Of a stretch of DNA of 64,000 nt, positions 41,589 to 52,085 are shown one piece after another. Within the stretch, counting starts at the first letter, position 1, and each line of letters starts with the position of its first letter. The notes beneath the pieces were generated by a model. That model made no database searches. It was not told the DNA's origin and worked only from the letters and a program-made list of their open reading frames with translations. The DNA lies in assembly GCF_027923705.1 (NCBI RefSeq), contig NZ_AP026442.1, forward strand, positions 3,534,001 through 3,598,000. The letters are read 5' to 3'. A program made the translations under genes and the position numbers. The DNA comes from Cellulomonas sp. NTE-D12 (GTDB lineage Bacteria; Actinomycetota; Actinomycetes; Actinomycetales; Cellulomonadaceae).

Positions 41589-44500
41589 GTGCGGAGCTGA
41601 CGTCCATCCGGTCCGTTGGGGCCCTGCTCCCGTCGGACGTGCTCACACGCATCGCGGCCGGAGACGCGGACCTAGGCGGCCTGCGTCCGGCGGACTTCCA
41701 TCTGGCCCCGGGCGAGTCGCCACGTGAGGCGGCCAACCGGGCCTGGGCGTACCTGCTCTCCGTGTGGCCGGCGTTCCGCGACGCGCTGGCCGACCTCCCC
41801 GAGAACGACCCTGCGGTGCGGCTCACCCGCGAGCGCTGGCTGTTGCTGCTGTTCCGCGAACTCGGCTACGGCCGCCTGCAGTCCGCGCCTTCCGGTGGCC
41901 TGCAAGCCGGTGAGAAGGCCTACCCCGTCTCGCACCTGTGGGGCTCGTTCCCCATCCACCTGCTGGGTTGGGGCGTCGACCTCGACCGCCGCACCAAGGG
42001 CGTGGCGGGCGCAGCCGAACGGGCGCCGCACGCCATGGTCCAGGAGCTGCTGAACCGGAGCGACGACTACCTGTGGGCGGTGGTGTCCAACGGTCAGGCG
42101 CTGCGGCTCCTGCGGGACTCCTCCACGCTGTCGACGCTCTCCTACGTCGAGTTCGACCTCGACGCGATGTTCTCCGGCGAGCTGTTCTCGGACTTCGTCG
42201 TCCTGTTCCTGCTGCTGCACCAGTCCCGGGTCGAAGTGACGGAGGGCGGCACACCCGCGGACTGCTGGCTCGAGCGCTGGCGGTCCACTGCGATCACGTC
42301 GGGCACCCGCGCGATGGCGCTGCTGCGCGAGGGGGTCCAGCGGGCCATCGAGCACCTGGGGACCGGCTTCCTCCGCGCTCCTGCCAACAACGCCCTGCGC
42401 GGTCAGCTGGCGGACGGCACGCTCGCCCTGGCGGACGTGCACCAGGGGCTGCTGCGGCTCGTCTACCGCCTGCTGTTCCTGTTCGTCGCGGAGGACCGTG
42501 AGGCGCTGCTCGATCCGGACGCCGATGCGCAGGCCAGGGCTCGCTACCGCGAGTACTACTCCACGGCCCGCCTGCGTCGCCTCGCGCTGAAGCGTCGCGG
42601 CACCGCGCACACGGATCTGTGGCATGCCCAGCGCCTGGTCATCTCACGCCTGGGCGACGAGGCAGGATGCCCCGAGCTGGCTCTTCCCGGCATCGGTGGC
42701 CTGTTCGACGACCAGGGCGCCGAGGTGTTCGCCGCGGCGGACCTGCCGAACGACGCCCTGCTCGCAGCGGTCCGCGACCTGAGCGTGGTGAAGCCCACGG
42801 GTCAGCCGCAGCGGGTGGTCGACTACAAGAACCTCGGCGCCGAGGAGCTGGGCTCCGTCTACGAGTCCCTGCTCGAGCTGGTCCCCCGGTACAACCCGGC
42901 CACGCACACCTTGACGCTGGAGAGCCTCGCCGGCAACGACCGCAAGACCACCGGCTCCTACTACACGCCCTCCGAGCTGATCGACCTGGTGCTCGACGAG
43001 ACGCTCGATCCCCTGCTGGATGAGGCCGAACGAGCCGCCGACCCGGAGACGGCACTCCTCGAGATGACCGTCTGCGACCCGGCCTGCGGCTCCGGCCACT
43101 TCCTGGTCGCCGCGGCGCGGCGCATCGCCGAACGCCTAGCCGTGGTCCGCTCCGGAGAGACGGACCCGACGCCCACCGATGTGCAGACCGCGGCGCACGA
43201 CGTGGTGGAGCGGTGCATCTACGGCGTGGACCTCAACCCGCTCGCTGCCGAGCTGGCGAAGGTCTCGCTCTGGCTGGAGGCGATGCAGGCCGGACGGCCG
43301 CTGTCGTTCCTCGACGCGCACATCAAGGTGGGCAACGCCCTGCTCGGAGCAACCCCGGCACTGATCGCCGGCGGGATCCCCGACGACGCCTACGTCGCGC
43401 TCGGGGACGACGACAAGGCCACCACCACGGCGTGGAAGAAGCGCAACAAGGCCGAGCGCGACAACGGCGTGCAGTCGCTGTTCGAGCTCGACGTCGCGAC
43501 GACGGACGACCGCCGCACGGAGCCGCCAGACCTGGTCGCGAAGCCGGGCGCGCGGCTGGCCGACGTGCACGCGCTCCGCACTCGTTACGAGCGCTACCTG
43601 GCCTCGCCCGAGCTCGTTCGCGAACGGACGCTCGCCGACGCGTGGTGCGCCGCGTTCATGCAGCACAAGCGGCCGGGCGACGCCGCCGTCACCGGAGCCA
43701 CCCTCGACGCGATCCGTGAGGGGGCTCTCGACCCGCAGATCGCGCAGACCATTCACTCCCAGGCCATCGCCCACCACTTCTTCCACTGGCACCTGGAGTT
43801 CCCTGCAGTCACCGCGAGCGGCGGGTTCACTGCAATGGTTGGCAACCCGCCTTGGGACACCGTCCAGATGTCGGAGAAGGAGTTCTTCGCTGCCCGTGAT
43901 CCGGAGATAGCGGCGGCCGCCAACGCGGCGGCCCGTAAGGCAGCCATCGCACGCCTGGCTGAGACAGACCCTACGCTGCTGGCGGCATTCGGCCAGGCTG
44001 CGCGCGACGCCGCCGGTCAGGCGCAGTTCATTCGCGCGAGCGGCCGCTACCCCCTGTGCGCTCGGGGGAAGATCAACACCTATGCAGTGTTCGCCGAATT
44101 GTTCCGGGACTCCGTCCGGTATGACGGGCGAATGGGGATCCTCACGCCGACTGGCCTGGCCACTGACGCAACCACCTCAGCGTTCTTTGCGGACACCGTG
44201 ACGACCCAGCGGCTCACCGCTTTCTATGACTTCGAGAACGAGGCGAAGATCTTTCCAGAAGTGACCAATAAGGCGCGCTTCGCTCTCACATGCATGACCG
44301 GTGGCACACCAATCCAGACCGTGCGTCTCGCGTTCTACATTAGGTTTGTCCGGGATGCGGTCTCTCGTCGATTCGGCCTGGTTGCCAACGAGATCCTGCG
44401 CGTGAATCCGAACACGGGAACTATGCCGACGTTCCGAAGTCGCAGGGACGCGGAGATCACCATCGGCATTTACAACCGACACCCCATCTTGGTCAACGAC

Positions 44501-45535
44501 GCGACCGGAGCGAACCCATGGAGCGTTTACTTTCGCCAAGGACTATTCAATATGGCGTCGGACTCCGCGTTGTTTCTGACAGCCAAACAGCTTGAGGCCA
44601 CTGGCGCTGATTTCGCCGGCTGGGAGTACGTGCGCGGCGCCGGTCGGTGGGTGCCGCTGTACGAGGCCAAGATGCTTGCGCACTTTGACCACCGCTTCGC
44701 GACGTACTCGGGAGCGACCGAGGCGCAGGTGAACAAGGGCACCCTCCCCCGAGTGGCGGAGGAAGAACACGACGATCCCGAGACCGAACCGCTGGCGCGC
44801 TACTGGGTTCCCGCCTCGGAAGTCCGCGGCGTTACCGGTCCCCGGTGGGACCGTGCATGGTACTTTGGCTGGCGAGACATCGCCTCTACGGTCAATGAGC
44901 GGACGCTTATCCCTTCCGCCACTCTTGAGTCAGGCGTCGGCCATAGCTTCCCTCTCATATTCTGCGCAAGCCCCCCGTCGATTGCACTTCTCCAAGCCGT
45001 ACTGTCTTCGTACGTGTGCGACTACGTCGCGCGCCAGAAGATGAGCGGATCACACGTGACCTATGGTGTTGTGAATCAGCTCTGCGTCCCTCTCCCGGCG
45101 AGTTTCGAAGACCCCCTTCCAGGCGTGGAGGCCAATAGGTTCGAGAGTTTCGTACGTAGCCGCGTGCTTGAGTTGGTCTATACATCGCGCCGTATCGCCC
45201 CCTATGCGATCGACATCCTCGCTCTGGACCCGACCCAGGAACCCGGCCCACCTTTTCGATGGCGGCCTGAGCGCCGTGAACAGCTGCGAGCGGAGCTCGA
45301 CGCCGCGATGTTCCACCTCTACGGCCTGGCACGCAACGAGGTCGAGCACGTCATGGACTCGTTCTTCGTCGTGCGCAAGTACGAGGAGCGCGACCACGGC
45401 GAGTTCCGCACCAAGCGTCTGATCCTCGAGACCTACGACGCGATGGCGGCGGCCGCAGCAGCCGGCACCGTCTACACCACCCCCCTCGACCCACCGCCCG
45501 GCGAGGGCCCGCGCCACCCCGCGGCCCGGATGTAG
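41585..45535 (+). CDS. N6-adenine DNA methyltransferase, DrmMI/Eco57I-like
   Basis: The 1316-aa protein has a helical N-terminal third (1-440) with no clear nuclease motif, then YYTPSELIDLVLDE (about 458). The SAM-binding motif I DPACGSGHFL (about 498), YGVDLNPLAAELAKVSLWLE, and catalytic motif IV NPPW (about 755) follow. This is the gamma-class layout of PglX/DrmMI and Eco57I-type enzymes. The C-terminal part holds the target-recognition region (about 760-1220). There base composition falls visibly below the flanks, suggesting recombinational exchange. The GTG overlaps the SNF2 stop as GTGA. It probably marks self DNA for the associated helicases. Confidence 0.88.
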   Translation: MSAELTSIRSVGALLPSDVLTRIAAGDADLGGLRPADFHLAPGESPREAANRAWAYLLSVWPAFRDALADLPENDPAVRLTRERWLLLLFRELGYGRLQSAPSGGLQAGEKAYPVSHLWGSFPIHLLGWGVDLDRRTKGVAGAAERAPHAMVQELLNRSDDYLWAVVSNGQALRLLRDSSTLSTLSYVEFDLDAMFSGELFSDFVVLFLLLHQSRVEVTEGGTPADCWLERWRSTAITSGTRAMALLREGVQRAIEHLGTGFLRAPANNALRGQLADGTLALADVHQGLLRLVYRLLFLFVAEDREALLDPDADAQARARYREYYSTARLRRLALKRRGTAHTDLWHAQRLVISRLGDEAGCPELALPGIGGLFDDQGAEVFAAADLPNDALLAAVRDLSVVKPTGQPQRVVDYKNLGAEELGSVYESLLELVPRYNPATHTLTLESLAGNDRKTTGSYYTPSELIDLVLDETLDPLLDEAERAADPETALLEMTVCDPACGSGHFLVAAARRIAERLAVVRSGETDPTPTDVQTAAHDVVERCIYGVDLNPLAAELAKVSLWLEAMQAGRPLSFLDAHIKVGNALLGATPALIAGGIPDDAYVALGDDDKATTTAWKKRNKAERDNGVQSLFELDVATTDDRRTEPPDLVAKPGARLADVHALRTRYERYLASPELVRERTLADAWCAAFMQHKRPGDAAVTGATLDAIREGALDPQIAQTIHSQAIAHHFFHWHLEFPAVTASGGFTAMVGNPPWDTVQMSEKEFFAARDPEIAAAANAAARKAAIARLAETDPTLLAAFGQAARDAAGQAQFIRASGRYPLCARGKINTYAVFAELFRDSVRYDGRMGILTPTGLATDATTSAFFADTVTTQRLTAFYDFENEAKIFPEVTNKARFALTCMTGGTPIQTVRLAFYIRFVRDAVSRRFGLVANEILRVNPNTGTMPTFRSRRDAEITIGIYNRHPILVNDATGANPWSVYFRQGLFNMASDSALFLTAKQLEATGADFAGWEYVRGAGRWVPLYEAKMLAHFDHRFATYSGATEAQVNKGTLPRVAEEEHDDPETEPLARYWVPASEVRGVTGPRWDRAWYFGWRDIASTVNERTLIPSATLESGVGHSFPLIFCASPPSIALLQAVLSSYVCDYVARQKMSGSHVTYGVVNQLCVPLPASFEDPLPGVEANRFESFVRSRVLELVYTSRRIAPYAIDILALDPTQEPGPPFRWRPERREQLRAELDAAMFHLYGLARNEVEHVMDSFFVVRKYEERDHGEFRTKRLILETYDAMAAAAAAGTVYTTPLDPPPGEGPRHPAARM

Positions 45536-45565
45536 CTGCGACCAGCCTTTCCGGAGAGGCTGTCG

Positions 45566-48500
45566 GTGGTCCCCGCCACCATCGGCCGCACACGGCACCA
45601 CATGAAGCGAGGACGGATGGACGAGGTCGACCACCACGATCAGGTCGGCGATGCGCCGACCCTGCTTGCCACAGGGCTCGCGCCGTTCGTCGCGCGCACG
45701 CTCGCCGAGGTGCTGCCTGCCGGGGTCGCCTGGACCGAGCTGCTGCGTCAGAAGGACGCCGTGGCGGGCCGGCGCGGCGGCGTGTACTCCGAACGGGACC
45801 TGTCGCTCGCGTTGCGCGCGATGACGGAGCGGCTCGGTGACCTCGGCTTCCCTTTCAGCCGCGTGCTGTCCCGGCAGGCCCAGAACTACGCCAGCGAGCT
45901 GCGCGAGATCCGCAACCAGTGGGCGCACAACCAGCCGTTCTCCGCAGCGAGCGCATTCCGGGCTCTCGACTCCGCCGAGCTGCTGCTGCGTGAGGTCGGC
46001 GCCACCGACCACGCCGACACGATCAGCCGCTCGAAGGCGGACCTTCTGCCGACCCCCACGGTCGCCGAACCGCCGTCTACGACGTTTGCGACGGGCGACG
46101 CTGACGCAGCAGAGCGCACCGACGTGGTGCCAACGCCGAGTGGCGCTCCGGGCTTCGGGGCTCCACACATCACGCTGGGCGCGCTGCCCGTGCTCAGCTA
46201 CGCCATGGCGCACTGCCAGGTGGCCGTCATCGACGAGATCTCGGTCGCCCACCAGGGGCCGGATGCGCGCGGCGCCACGCTCGAGGTCGAGGTGGTCTGC
46301 GCCGGCGGATCGCTCGGCGGTCCCAAGGTGCTGATGCTCGACCTGGCAGACGGCCAGACCACGACGCTGCGGAACGTCGACCTGCTGCTCGACCCGGCGC
46401 GGATGCTGGCCGTCGAAGAGCAGCAGCCGGGCCGCATCCTCGCCACCCTCCGCAACGGCGCCGGAACGGCGCTGGCCACCGCGTCGTCCGACGTGCGGGT
46501 GCTGGCGGCCTCCCAGTGGATGGCGCGCCCCCTCCAGCTGGGGATGGAGATGCTGGCGGCGCACGTCCAGCCGAACTCCGCCTCGATCCAGCCACTGCTG
46601 CTGGAGGCGTCGGACCGGCTGGGTCCGCACACCGGCGACACGTCGCTCAACGGCTACCAGAGCGAGAACCCGGAGCGGGTCGACGCGATCGCGCAGTCGG
46701 TGTACGAGGCGATGGCGGCGCGAGACATCCGCTACGCCGAGCCCCCTGCGAGCTGGGGTGACGAGGGCCAGAAGGTCCGCACGCCGCAGGAGGTGCTCGA
46801 CGGCCGTCTGGGCACGTGCCTCGACACCACGGTCACCATGGCCGCCGCACTGGAGCAGGCGGGCATCAACTCGACGCTCTGGCTGCTCAACGGCCACATC
46901 GTGCTGGGGTACTGGCGCGTGGACTCGAGCCTGGGCTCGGTGGCATCCGCCGAGGTCAGCGAGATCGTCAACCTCGTCGACCTGGGTCACCTGGCGCTCG
47001 TCGAGACGACCATGCTCACCGGCGGCACAAGCTCCGCACCCTTTGCCGACGCCTGCCGGTCCGCACGCGGCCGCATCGAGCACGACGTCGACCACGTGCT
47101 CGGGGTCACCGACATCCGCCAGGCCCGCCGGACCAAGATCTTCCCGCTGCCGAGCCGCGCCGCCGGTGCCGACGGGCAGGTGGTCGTCTCCGTCTACGAG
47201 CCCGGCGCCGGCCCCGTCATCGCCCCCTACCAGGGGAAGCCCGCCGAGCAGAGCGGCTCGGGTGACCCGCGGCGACAGGCACCGCCGCGGGTGGCCCGGT
47301 GGAAGAACGCCCTGCTCGACCTGAGCCTGCGCAACAAGCTGATCAACTACACCGACCGGGCGGGCTTCCACCTCGAGGTCCCCGGCAGCGCACTGGCGCG
47401 GCTCGAGGACCAGATCAGCGCGCACGCGCCGATCACCCTGGTGCCGTCCGACGCCGTCGGAAGCGTCGACCAGGCCCGGGGCATCCGATTCGGCCGCGAC
47501 CTGCCCGACCGTGATCGCGAGGTGCTCCTGGCGGAGAAGCGCGCCGCGTTCATCGACGTCACGGCCGCCAGCTACCAGAACAGGCTTCGCTACCTGGCGT
47601 ACAAGGCGAAGACCATCGTCCAGGAGACGGGATCCAACAACCTCTACCTGGCCTTCGGCATGCTGCGGTGGCGGTTCGCCGACCGCGACCTGCGCTCACC
47701 GCTCGTCCTCGTCCCCGTCACCCTTACCACCACCAGCCGCGGTGAGACCTACCGCGTGACGCTCGACGAGTCCGGCGCCTCGACGCCGAACTACTGCCTC
47801 CTCGAGAAGCTCCGCGTGAGCTTCGGCCTCGAGGTGCCAGGGCTCGAGGAGCCCACCGAGGACGCCTCGGGGATCGACCTGCCGGCCGCTCTCGGCGCGC
47901 TGCGGGTGGCGGTGGCACAGGCAGGGTTGCCGTTCCGCGTCGAGGAGACCGTGGAGCTGGCGATCCTGCAGTTCGCCAAGTTTCCGCTCTGGAAGGACCT
48001 CGACGAGCACTGGTCGACTCTGTCGGCGAACAGCCTGGTCAAGCACCTGATCGAGACACCGCTCGAACCGTTCGCGGATCCCGTCGAGCCGATCCCGGCC
48101 GACCTCGACGAGCTCGGCGCGCTGGTCCCGGTTCCCGCGGACAGCTCGCAGCTCGAGGCGGTGCACGACGCGGTCGCCGGCCGCACGTTCGTGCTCGAGG
48201 GGCCGCCCGGAACCGGCAAGTCGCAGACCATCACCAACGTGCTGGCCCGAGCGTTGGCGTCCGGCAAGCGCGTGCTGTTCGTCGCCGAGAAGCGCGCAGC
48301 CCTGGATGTCGTCAAGAAGCGGCTCGCACAGGTGGGACTGGCCGAGCTCTCGCTCGACCTGCACGACAAGGGCGCGCGGCCGGCCGACGTGCGCGCTCAG
48401 ATCCGTGCCGCCCTCGACCTGCACGTGCAGGCCGACGACGACGCGATGAGGTCGAGCGCTGAGACGCTCGACGCCTCCCGGCGCCGCCTCGCGCTGTACG

Positions 48501-51500
48501 CCGAGCGACTGCACGAGACGAACGGGATCGGTCACTCCCTGTACTCCGCCAGGGCGTTCGACCTCGCATCCGACCAGACGATCCAGCCGATCGAGGTCCC
48601 GCGTGCGTTCGTCGCCACCGGGACCGCCGAGCACGTGGAGGCGCTGCGCCAGGCGCTGCGCCGGGTTCCGGAGGTCGCTGATCTCGCCCGTCCACGGCCC
48701 AGGCATCCGTGGCGTTTCATCGACGCCGGGGCCGGGCCCGTGGACGTCGCGGCGACCCTGGCCGCGGCACGCATGCTCGACGACGCGCTCGGGCGCATCG
48801 AGGCGTCAGGGTTGGGCGTGGCCGCCCTGGGCTACCTCGCCTCGCCGGACGACGCCGACGTCTGGGGGCGGCTCGCCGACGCACCGCGCCACCCCATCGA
48901 GGCGCTCGATGCTCTCCGCACGCGCCAAGGACTCACCTACCTCGACGCGCTCTCCCAGGAGCTCTCGGCGCTGGCGACCGACTCGAGCGAGTGGCGGCGT
49001 GTGGTCTCGCCCGAGGTGATGAACCGAGACGTCACCGCCCTCCACCAAGCGGCCGTCGCCGCCGAGGCCTCCGGCTTTTTCGGCCGGAAGAAGCGCTGCC
49101 GTGCCGTGCTGTCCCAGTTCGCGGACCTGCTGCTCGTCCCGACGGAGTCCCTCAAGCGCACGCCGCTGTCGAAGCTGACCAGCGACATGGCTCAGACATA
49201 CGACCACGTGACCCGCGCCCGGACGGCACTGAGCCAGCTCCCGATCCCGCTGGCGCAGCCGGGCTGGAACCCCGCCTTCACCGACCAGGCTGCTGGTGCC
49301 CGTGACGAGCTGGCGTGGGTGCGCTGGACTCTCGACGCGTTCGCACCCGACGGCACGCCGGTGCGTGATCAGCTCCGCGGGTACTACACAAGTTCCCCGC
49401 GCGGTCAGCATCGGCAGGAGCTGACCGGTCTGGCGGCCGCGTGGCAGGTTCTCGACCGAACCGGCGCCGTCGACCGCGAGCTCGCGCGCGCCTGGGCGGG
49501 GGCCGCTGGGTTCCTGCCCACGTGGTGGGCCACCCGGAGCGAGCGCAGCACGGCGACCGCTGTGAGCCTCGAACGGTGGGTGAACCTGATCGGCACCCTC
49601 GAGCCGCTTCGCACGTACGGGCTGCTCAGCGGCCGTCGTGCTCTTCTCGACGGTGTCCTGGCACCGGACGACGCTGTGATCGCCCTCGACCGCGGCCTCG
49701 CACTGGCGTCCATCGAGGAGCGCCGCGAGGCGACCGCCCTCGGCGACTTCGACATCAGCGCTCACAACCGCACCGTCGAGCGGTTCACCGCATCGTCCCG
49801 CGCCGTCCGCGCCGAGCTGCCGCGCGCCATCCCTCAGGACATCCTCGCCGCGCGCCGGTTCAGCACCAGCTCCCAGAACGGCCAGATGGGCGGACTGCGA
49901 CGCCAGCTCGATCGGCAGCGCGGCGGCATGAGCGTCCGCACCCTGATGGCCAGCTACGGAGAGCTGATCACGCAGATCCTGCCCTGCACGCTGACGAGCC
50001 CCGAGTCGGTGGCGCGATTCTTCCCGCCACGCGCGGACCTGTTCGACGTCGTCGTGTTCGACGAGGCCTCCCAGATTCGCGTGGCAGATGCGGTCGGTGC
50101 GATGGGGCGCGGCCGGTCCGTCGTGGTGGTCGGCGACAGCAAGCAGATGCCGCCCACGCAGTTCGCGGAGGCGAGCGCCTCCTCGTCCGACGACGAGGAG
50201 TACCTGCCGGAGGAGGTGCTCGACGAGGAGTCGATCCTCAGCGAGTGCGTCCAGGCGCGTGTGCCGAGCAGGTGGCTGTCCTGGCACTACCGCAGCCAGG
50301 ACGAGTCGCTCATCGCCTTCAGCAACCGGCACTACTACGAGAACCGGCTCTCCTCGTTCCCCGCGCCGCTGCCCCGGGACAGCCGCAAGCACCCGGACGG
50401 CTACGGGATCTCCCTGGTCAGGGTGGCCGGCACCTTCGAGCGCAGCGGGCGGGGCCGTGCGCTGCGCACCAACCGGGTGGAGGCCGAGGCGATCGTCCGG
50501 GACGTCCAGCAGCGCTTCTGGGCCTCGGCCGACGTGGCGCCCTCGCTGGGCGTCATCACGTTCAACGCCCAGCAGCGAGACCTCATCGATAACCTGCTCC
50601 GCGACAGCGGCGACGACCGGATCGTGCTCGCCCTCGACGAGCCCGACGGGCTGTTCGTCAAGAACCTGGAGAACGTCCAGGGCGACGAGCGCGACTGCAT
50701 CCTCTTCTCCGTCGCGTTCAGCGCCAACGACAAGGGCGTGGTGCCCCTCAACTTCGGACCCCTGTCCAAGCCGGGCGGGGAGCGGCGCCTCAATGTGGCT
50801 GTCACGCGTGCCCGCCGGCAGGTGGTGCTCTACGCCAGCTTCGATCCGGCCCAGCTGCGCGCGGAGGAGACCACGCAGGTGGGCACCAAGCACTTGAAGG
50901 CGTACCTGGAGCTTGCAGCGCACGGCGTCGATGCCATCCAGGACACCGGCGGCAGACTGGCTTTGGTCGACCGTCACCGCGACGACATCGCGGACTCGCT
51001 CCGGGCCGCCGGATTCACGGTCTCCACCGACGTCGGGCTCTCCGACTTCCGGGTGGACATCTCCGTGGCGGATGCCTCGGCGCCCGAGCAGCCGTTGTTG
51101 GCGATCCTTCTCGACGGGCCCGGTTGGCGCGCGCGACGGACGGTGGCAGACCGCGATGGGCTGCCAGTGGATGTGCTCAAGGCGATGATGCGGTGGCCCG
51201 GCGTCGCTCGGGTGTGGCAGCCCGAATGGCTGCGGGACCGCGAGGGGACGCTGGAGCGTCTGGCGCAAGCACTGGTGGATGCGCGCGAGGCACGGCGCGC
51301 AGCACCGTCGATCACAGTTGGCGAGGCGACCGCCGCCGCCCAGCCCGTCGCCGCGACCGAACCGGTCGCGCCTCGAGCGGCCGAGGTCTCGACGCCTTCG
51401 CGGTCGGTCGAGGACCTGGTGCCTGTCCGGAGCCTTGCGACCACCTCCGCCCGGCCCTCGTCCAACCGCCACCCGCACCTCGCGGAGTACGCGGAGTGGA

Positions 51501-52036
51501 TCCCACCCCGCATGGGCGCACGTTCGGTGCTCGACGAGCTGCCCTACCCGCACGCCGCTCGCCGGGTCGCACGGGCCGCGACGGCAGCGATCGAAGCCGA
51601 AGGGCCCATCCACCCGGATCGACTGGCGAAGCTCGTGGCATCGGCCTTCGACCTCAGCCGGGTCAACGACGATCGTCGACAGGCGATCCTGCGGACGGTG
51701 CCGCAGGAGCATCGCCCCACGCACGGCGAGGGCTTCTACTGGCCCGCCGGTGTCGACCCGATGACGTGGCGAGTCGTGCGCGTGCCCACCCCCGGAGAGA
51801 GCCGGGCCCTCGAGGAGATCTCCCTGCACGAGATCTCCAACGCCATGCGCGTCGCGGCAGAGGAGGCGGGCGGCATGACCGGTGAGGAAGTCAAGCTCGC
51901 AGCCCTGAACCTCTTCGGCGGCCGGAGACGGACCGACGCCATCCGCGATCGACTGAGTCAGGCGCTGACGCACGCGACGCAACGAGGTGTGGTCACCATC
52001 GGACCGGACGGCATCTACCGGCCCGGGCAGGTGTGA
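45566..52036 (+). CDS. Swt1-HEPN / DUF4011 SF1 helicase / REase-fold fusion
   Basis: The 2156-aa protein starts with a Swt1-like HEPN domain (about 35-150) with the RNase motif R116-x4-H121 in IRNQWAHN. A transglutaminase-like segment (GTCLDTTVTMAA, about 416) and a DUF4011 region (RWKNALLDLSLRNKLINYTD, about 578) follow. The SF1 helicase core has GPPGTGKS (about 879), DEASQI (D1499), GDSKQMPPTQF, HYRSQDE and VAVTRARRQVVLY (about 1742). A restriction-endonuclease-like fold of the MTES_1575 type (VDRHRDDIADSLRAAGF to WQPEWLRD, about 1800-1895) and a DUF3320 tail end the chain. GTG 45566 has GGAGAGG 6 nt upstream; ATG 45602 or 45617 are alternatives. COG1112-type helicases occur in Mokosh, but this architecture differs. 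Confidence 0.83.
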   Translation: MVPATIGRTRHHMKRGRMDEVDHHDQVGDAPTLLATGLAPFVARTLAEVLPAGVAWTELLRQKDAVAGRRGGVYSERDLSLALRAMTERLGDLGFPFSRVLSRQAQNYASELREIRNQWAHNQPFSAASAFRALDSAELLLREVGATDHADTISRSKADLLPTPTVAEPPSTTFATGDADAAERTDVVPTPSGAPGFGAPHITLGALPVLSYAMAHCQVAVIDEISVAHQGPDARGATLEVEVVCAGGSLGGPKVLMLDLADGQTTTLRNVDLLLDPARMLAVEEQQPGRILATLRNGAGTALATASSDVRVLAASQWMARPLQLGMEMLAAHVQPNSASIQPLLLEASDRLGPHTGDTSLNGYQSENPERVDAIAQSVYEAMAARDIRYAEPPASWGDEGQKVRTPQEVLDGRLGTCLDTTVTMAAALEQAGINSTLWLLNGHIVLGYWRVDSSLGSVASAEVSEIVNLVDLGHLALVETTMLTGGTSSAPFADACRSARGRIEHDVDHVLGVTDIRQARRTKIFPLPSRAAGADGQVVVSVYEPGAGPVIAPYQGKPAEQSGSGDPRRQAPPRVARWKNALLDLSLRNKLINYTDRAGFHLEVPGSALARLEDQISAHAPITLVPSDAVGSVDQARGIRFGRDLPDRDREVLLAEKRAAFIDVTAASYQNRLRYLAYKAKTIVQETGSNNLYLAFGMLRWRFADRDLRSPLVLVPVTLTTTSRGETYRVTLDESGASTPNYCLLEKLRVSFGLEVPGLEEPTEDASGIDLPAALGALRVAVAQAGLPFRVEETVELAILQFAKFPLWKDLDEHWSTLSANSLVKHLIETPLEPFADPVEPIPADLDELGALVPVPADSSQLEAVHDAVAGRTFVLEGPPGTGKSQTITNVLARALASGKRVLFVAEKRAALDVVKKRLAQVGLAELSLDLHDKGARPADVRAQIRAALDLHVQADDDAMRSSAETLDASRRRLALYAERLHETNGIGHSLYSARAFDLASDQTIQPIEVPRAFVATGTAEHVEALRQALRRVPEVADLARPRPRHPWRFIDAGAGPVDVAATLAAARMLDDALGRIEASGLGVAALGYLASPDDADVWGRLADAPRHPIEALDALRTRQGLTYLDALSQELSALATDSSEWRRVVSPEVMNRDVTALHQAAVAAEASGFFGRKKRCRAVLSQFADLLLVPTESLKRTPLSKLTSDMAQTYDHVTRARTALSQLPIPLAQPGWNPAFTDQAAGARDELAWVRWTLDAFAPDGTPVRDQLRGYYTSSPRGQHRQELTGLAAAWQVLDRTGAVDRELARAWAGAAGFLPTWWATRSERSTATAVSLERWVNLIGTLEPLRTYGLLSGRRALLDGVLAPDDAVIALDRGLALASIEERREATALGDFDISAHNRTVERFTASSRAVRAELPRAIPQDILAARRFSTSSQNGQMGGLRRQLDRQRGGMSVRTLMASYGELITQILPCTLTSPESVARFFPPRADLFDVVVFDEASQIRVADAVGAMGRGRSVVVVGDSKQMPPTQFAEASASSSDDEEYLPEEVLDEESILSECVQARVPSRWLSWHYRSQDESLIAFSNRHYYENRLSSFPAPLPRDSRKHPDGYGISLVRVAGTFERSGRGRALRTNRVEAEAIVRDVQQRFWASADVAPSLGVITFNAQQRDLIDNLLRDSGDDRIVLALDEPDGLFVKNLENVQGDERDCILFSVAFSANDKGVVPLNFGPLSKPGGERRLNVAVTRARRQVVLYASFDPAQLRAEETTQVGTKHLKAYLELAAHGVDAIQDTGGRLALVDRHRDDIADSLRAAGFTVSTDVGLSDFRVDISVADASAPEQPLLAILLDGPGWRARRTVADRDGLPVDVLKAMMRWPGVARVWQPEWLRDREGTLERLAQALVDAREARRAAPSITVGEATAAAQPVAATEPVAPRAAEVSTPSRSVEDLVPVRSLATTSARPSSNRHPHLAEYAEWIPPRMGARSVLDELPYPHAARRVARAATAAIEAEGPIHPDRLAKLVASAFDLSRVNDDRRQAILRTVPQEHRPTHGEGFYWPAGVDPMTWRVVRVPTPGESRALEEISLHEISNAMRVAAEEAGGMTGEEVKLAALNLFGGRRRTDAIRDRLSQALTHATQRGVVTIGPDGIYRPGQV

Positions 52037-52085
52037 GCCGCGCTCGTTGTCAGGACTTCCGCGCAGGTCAAGACAGGAGAGATCG

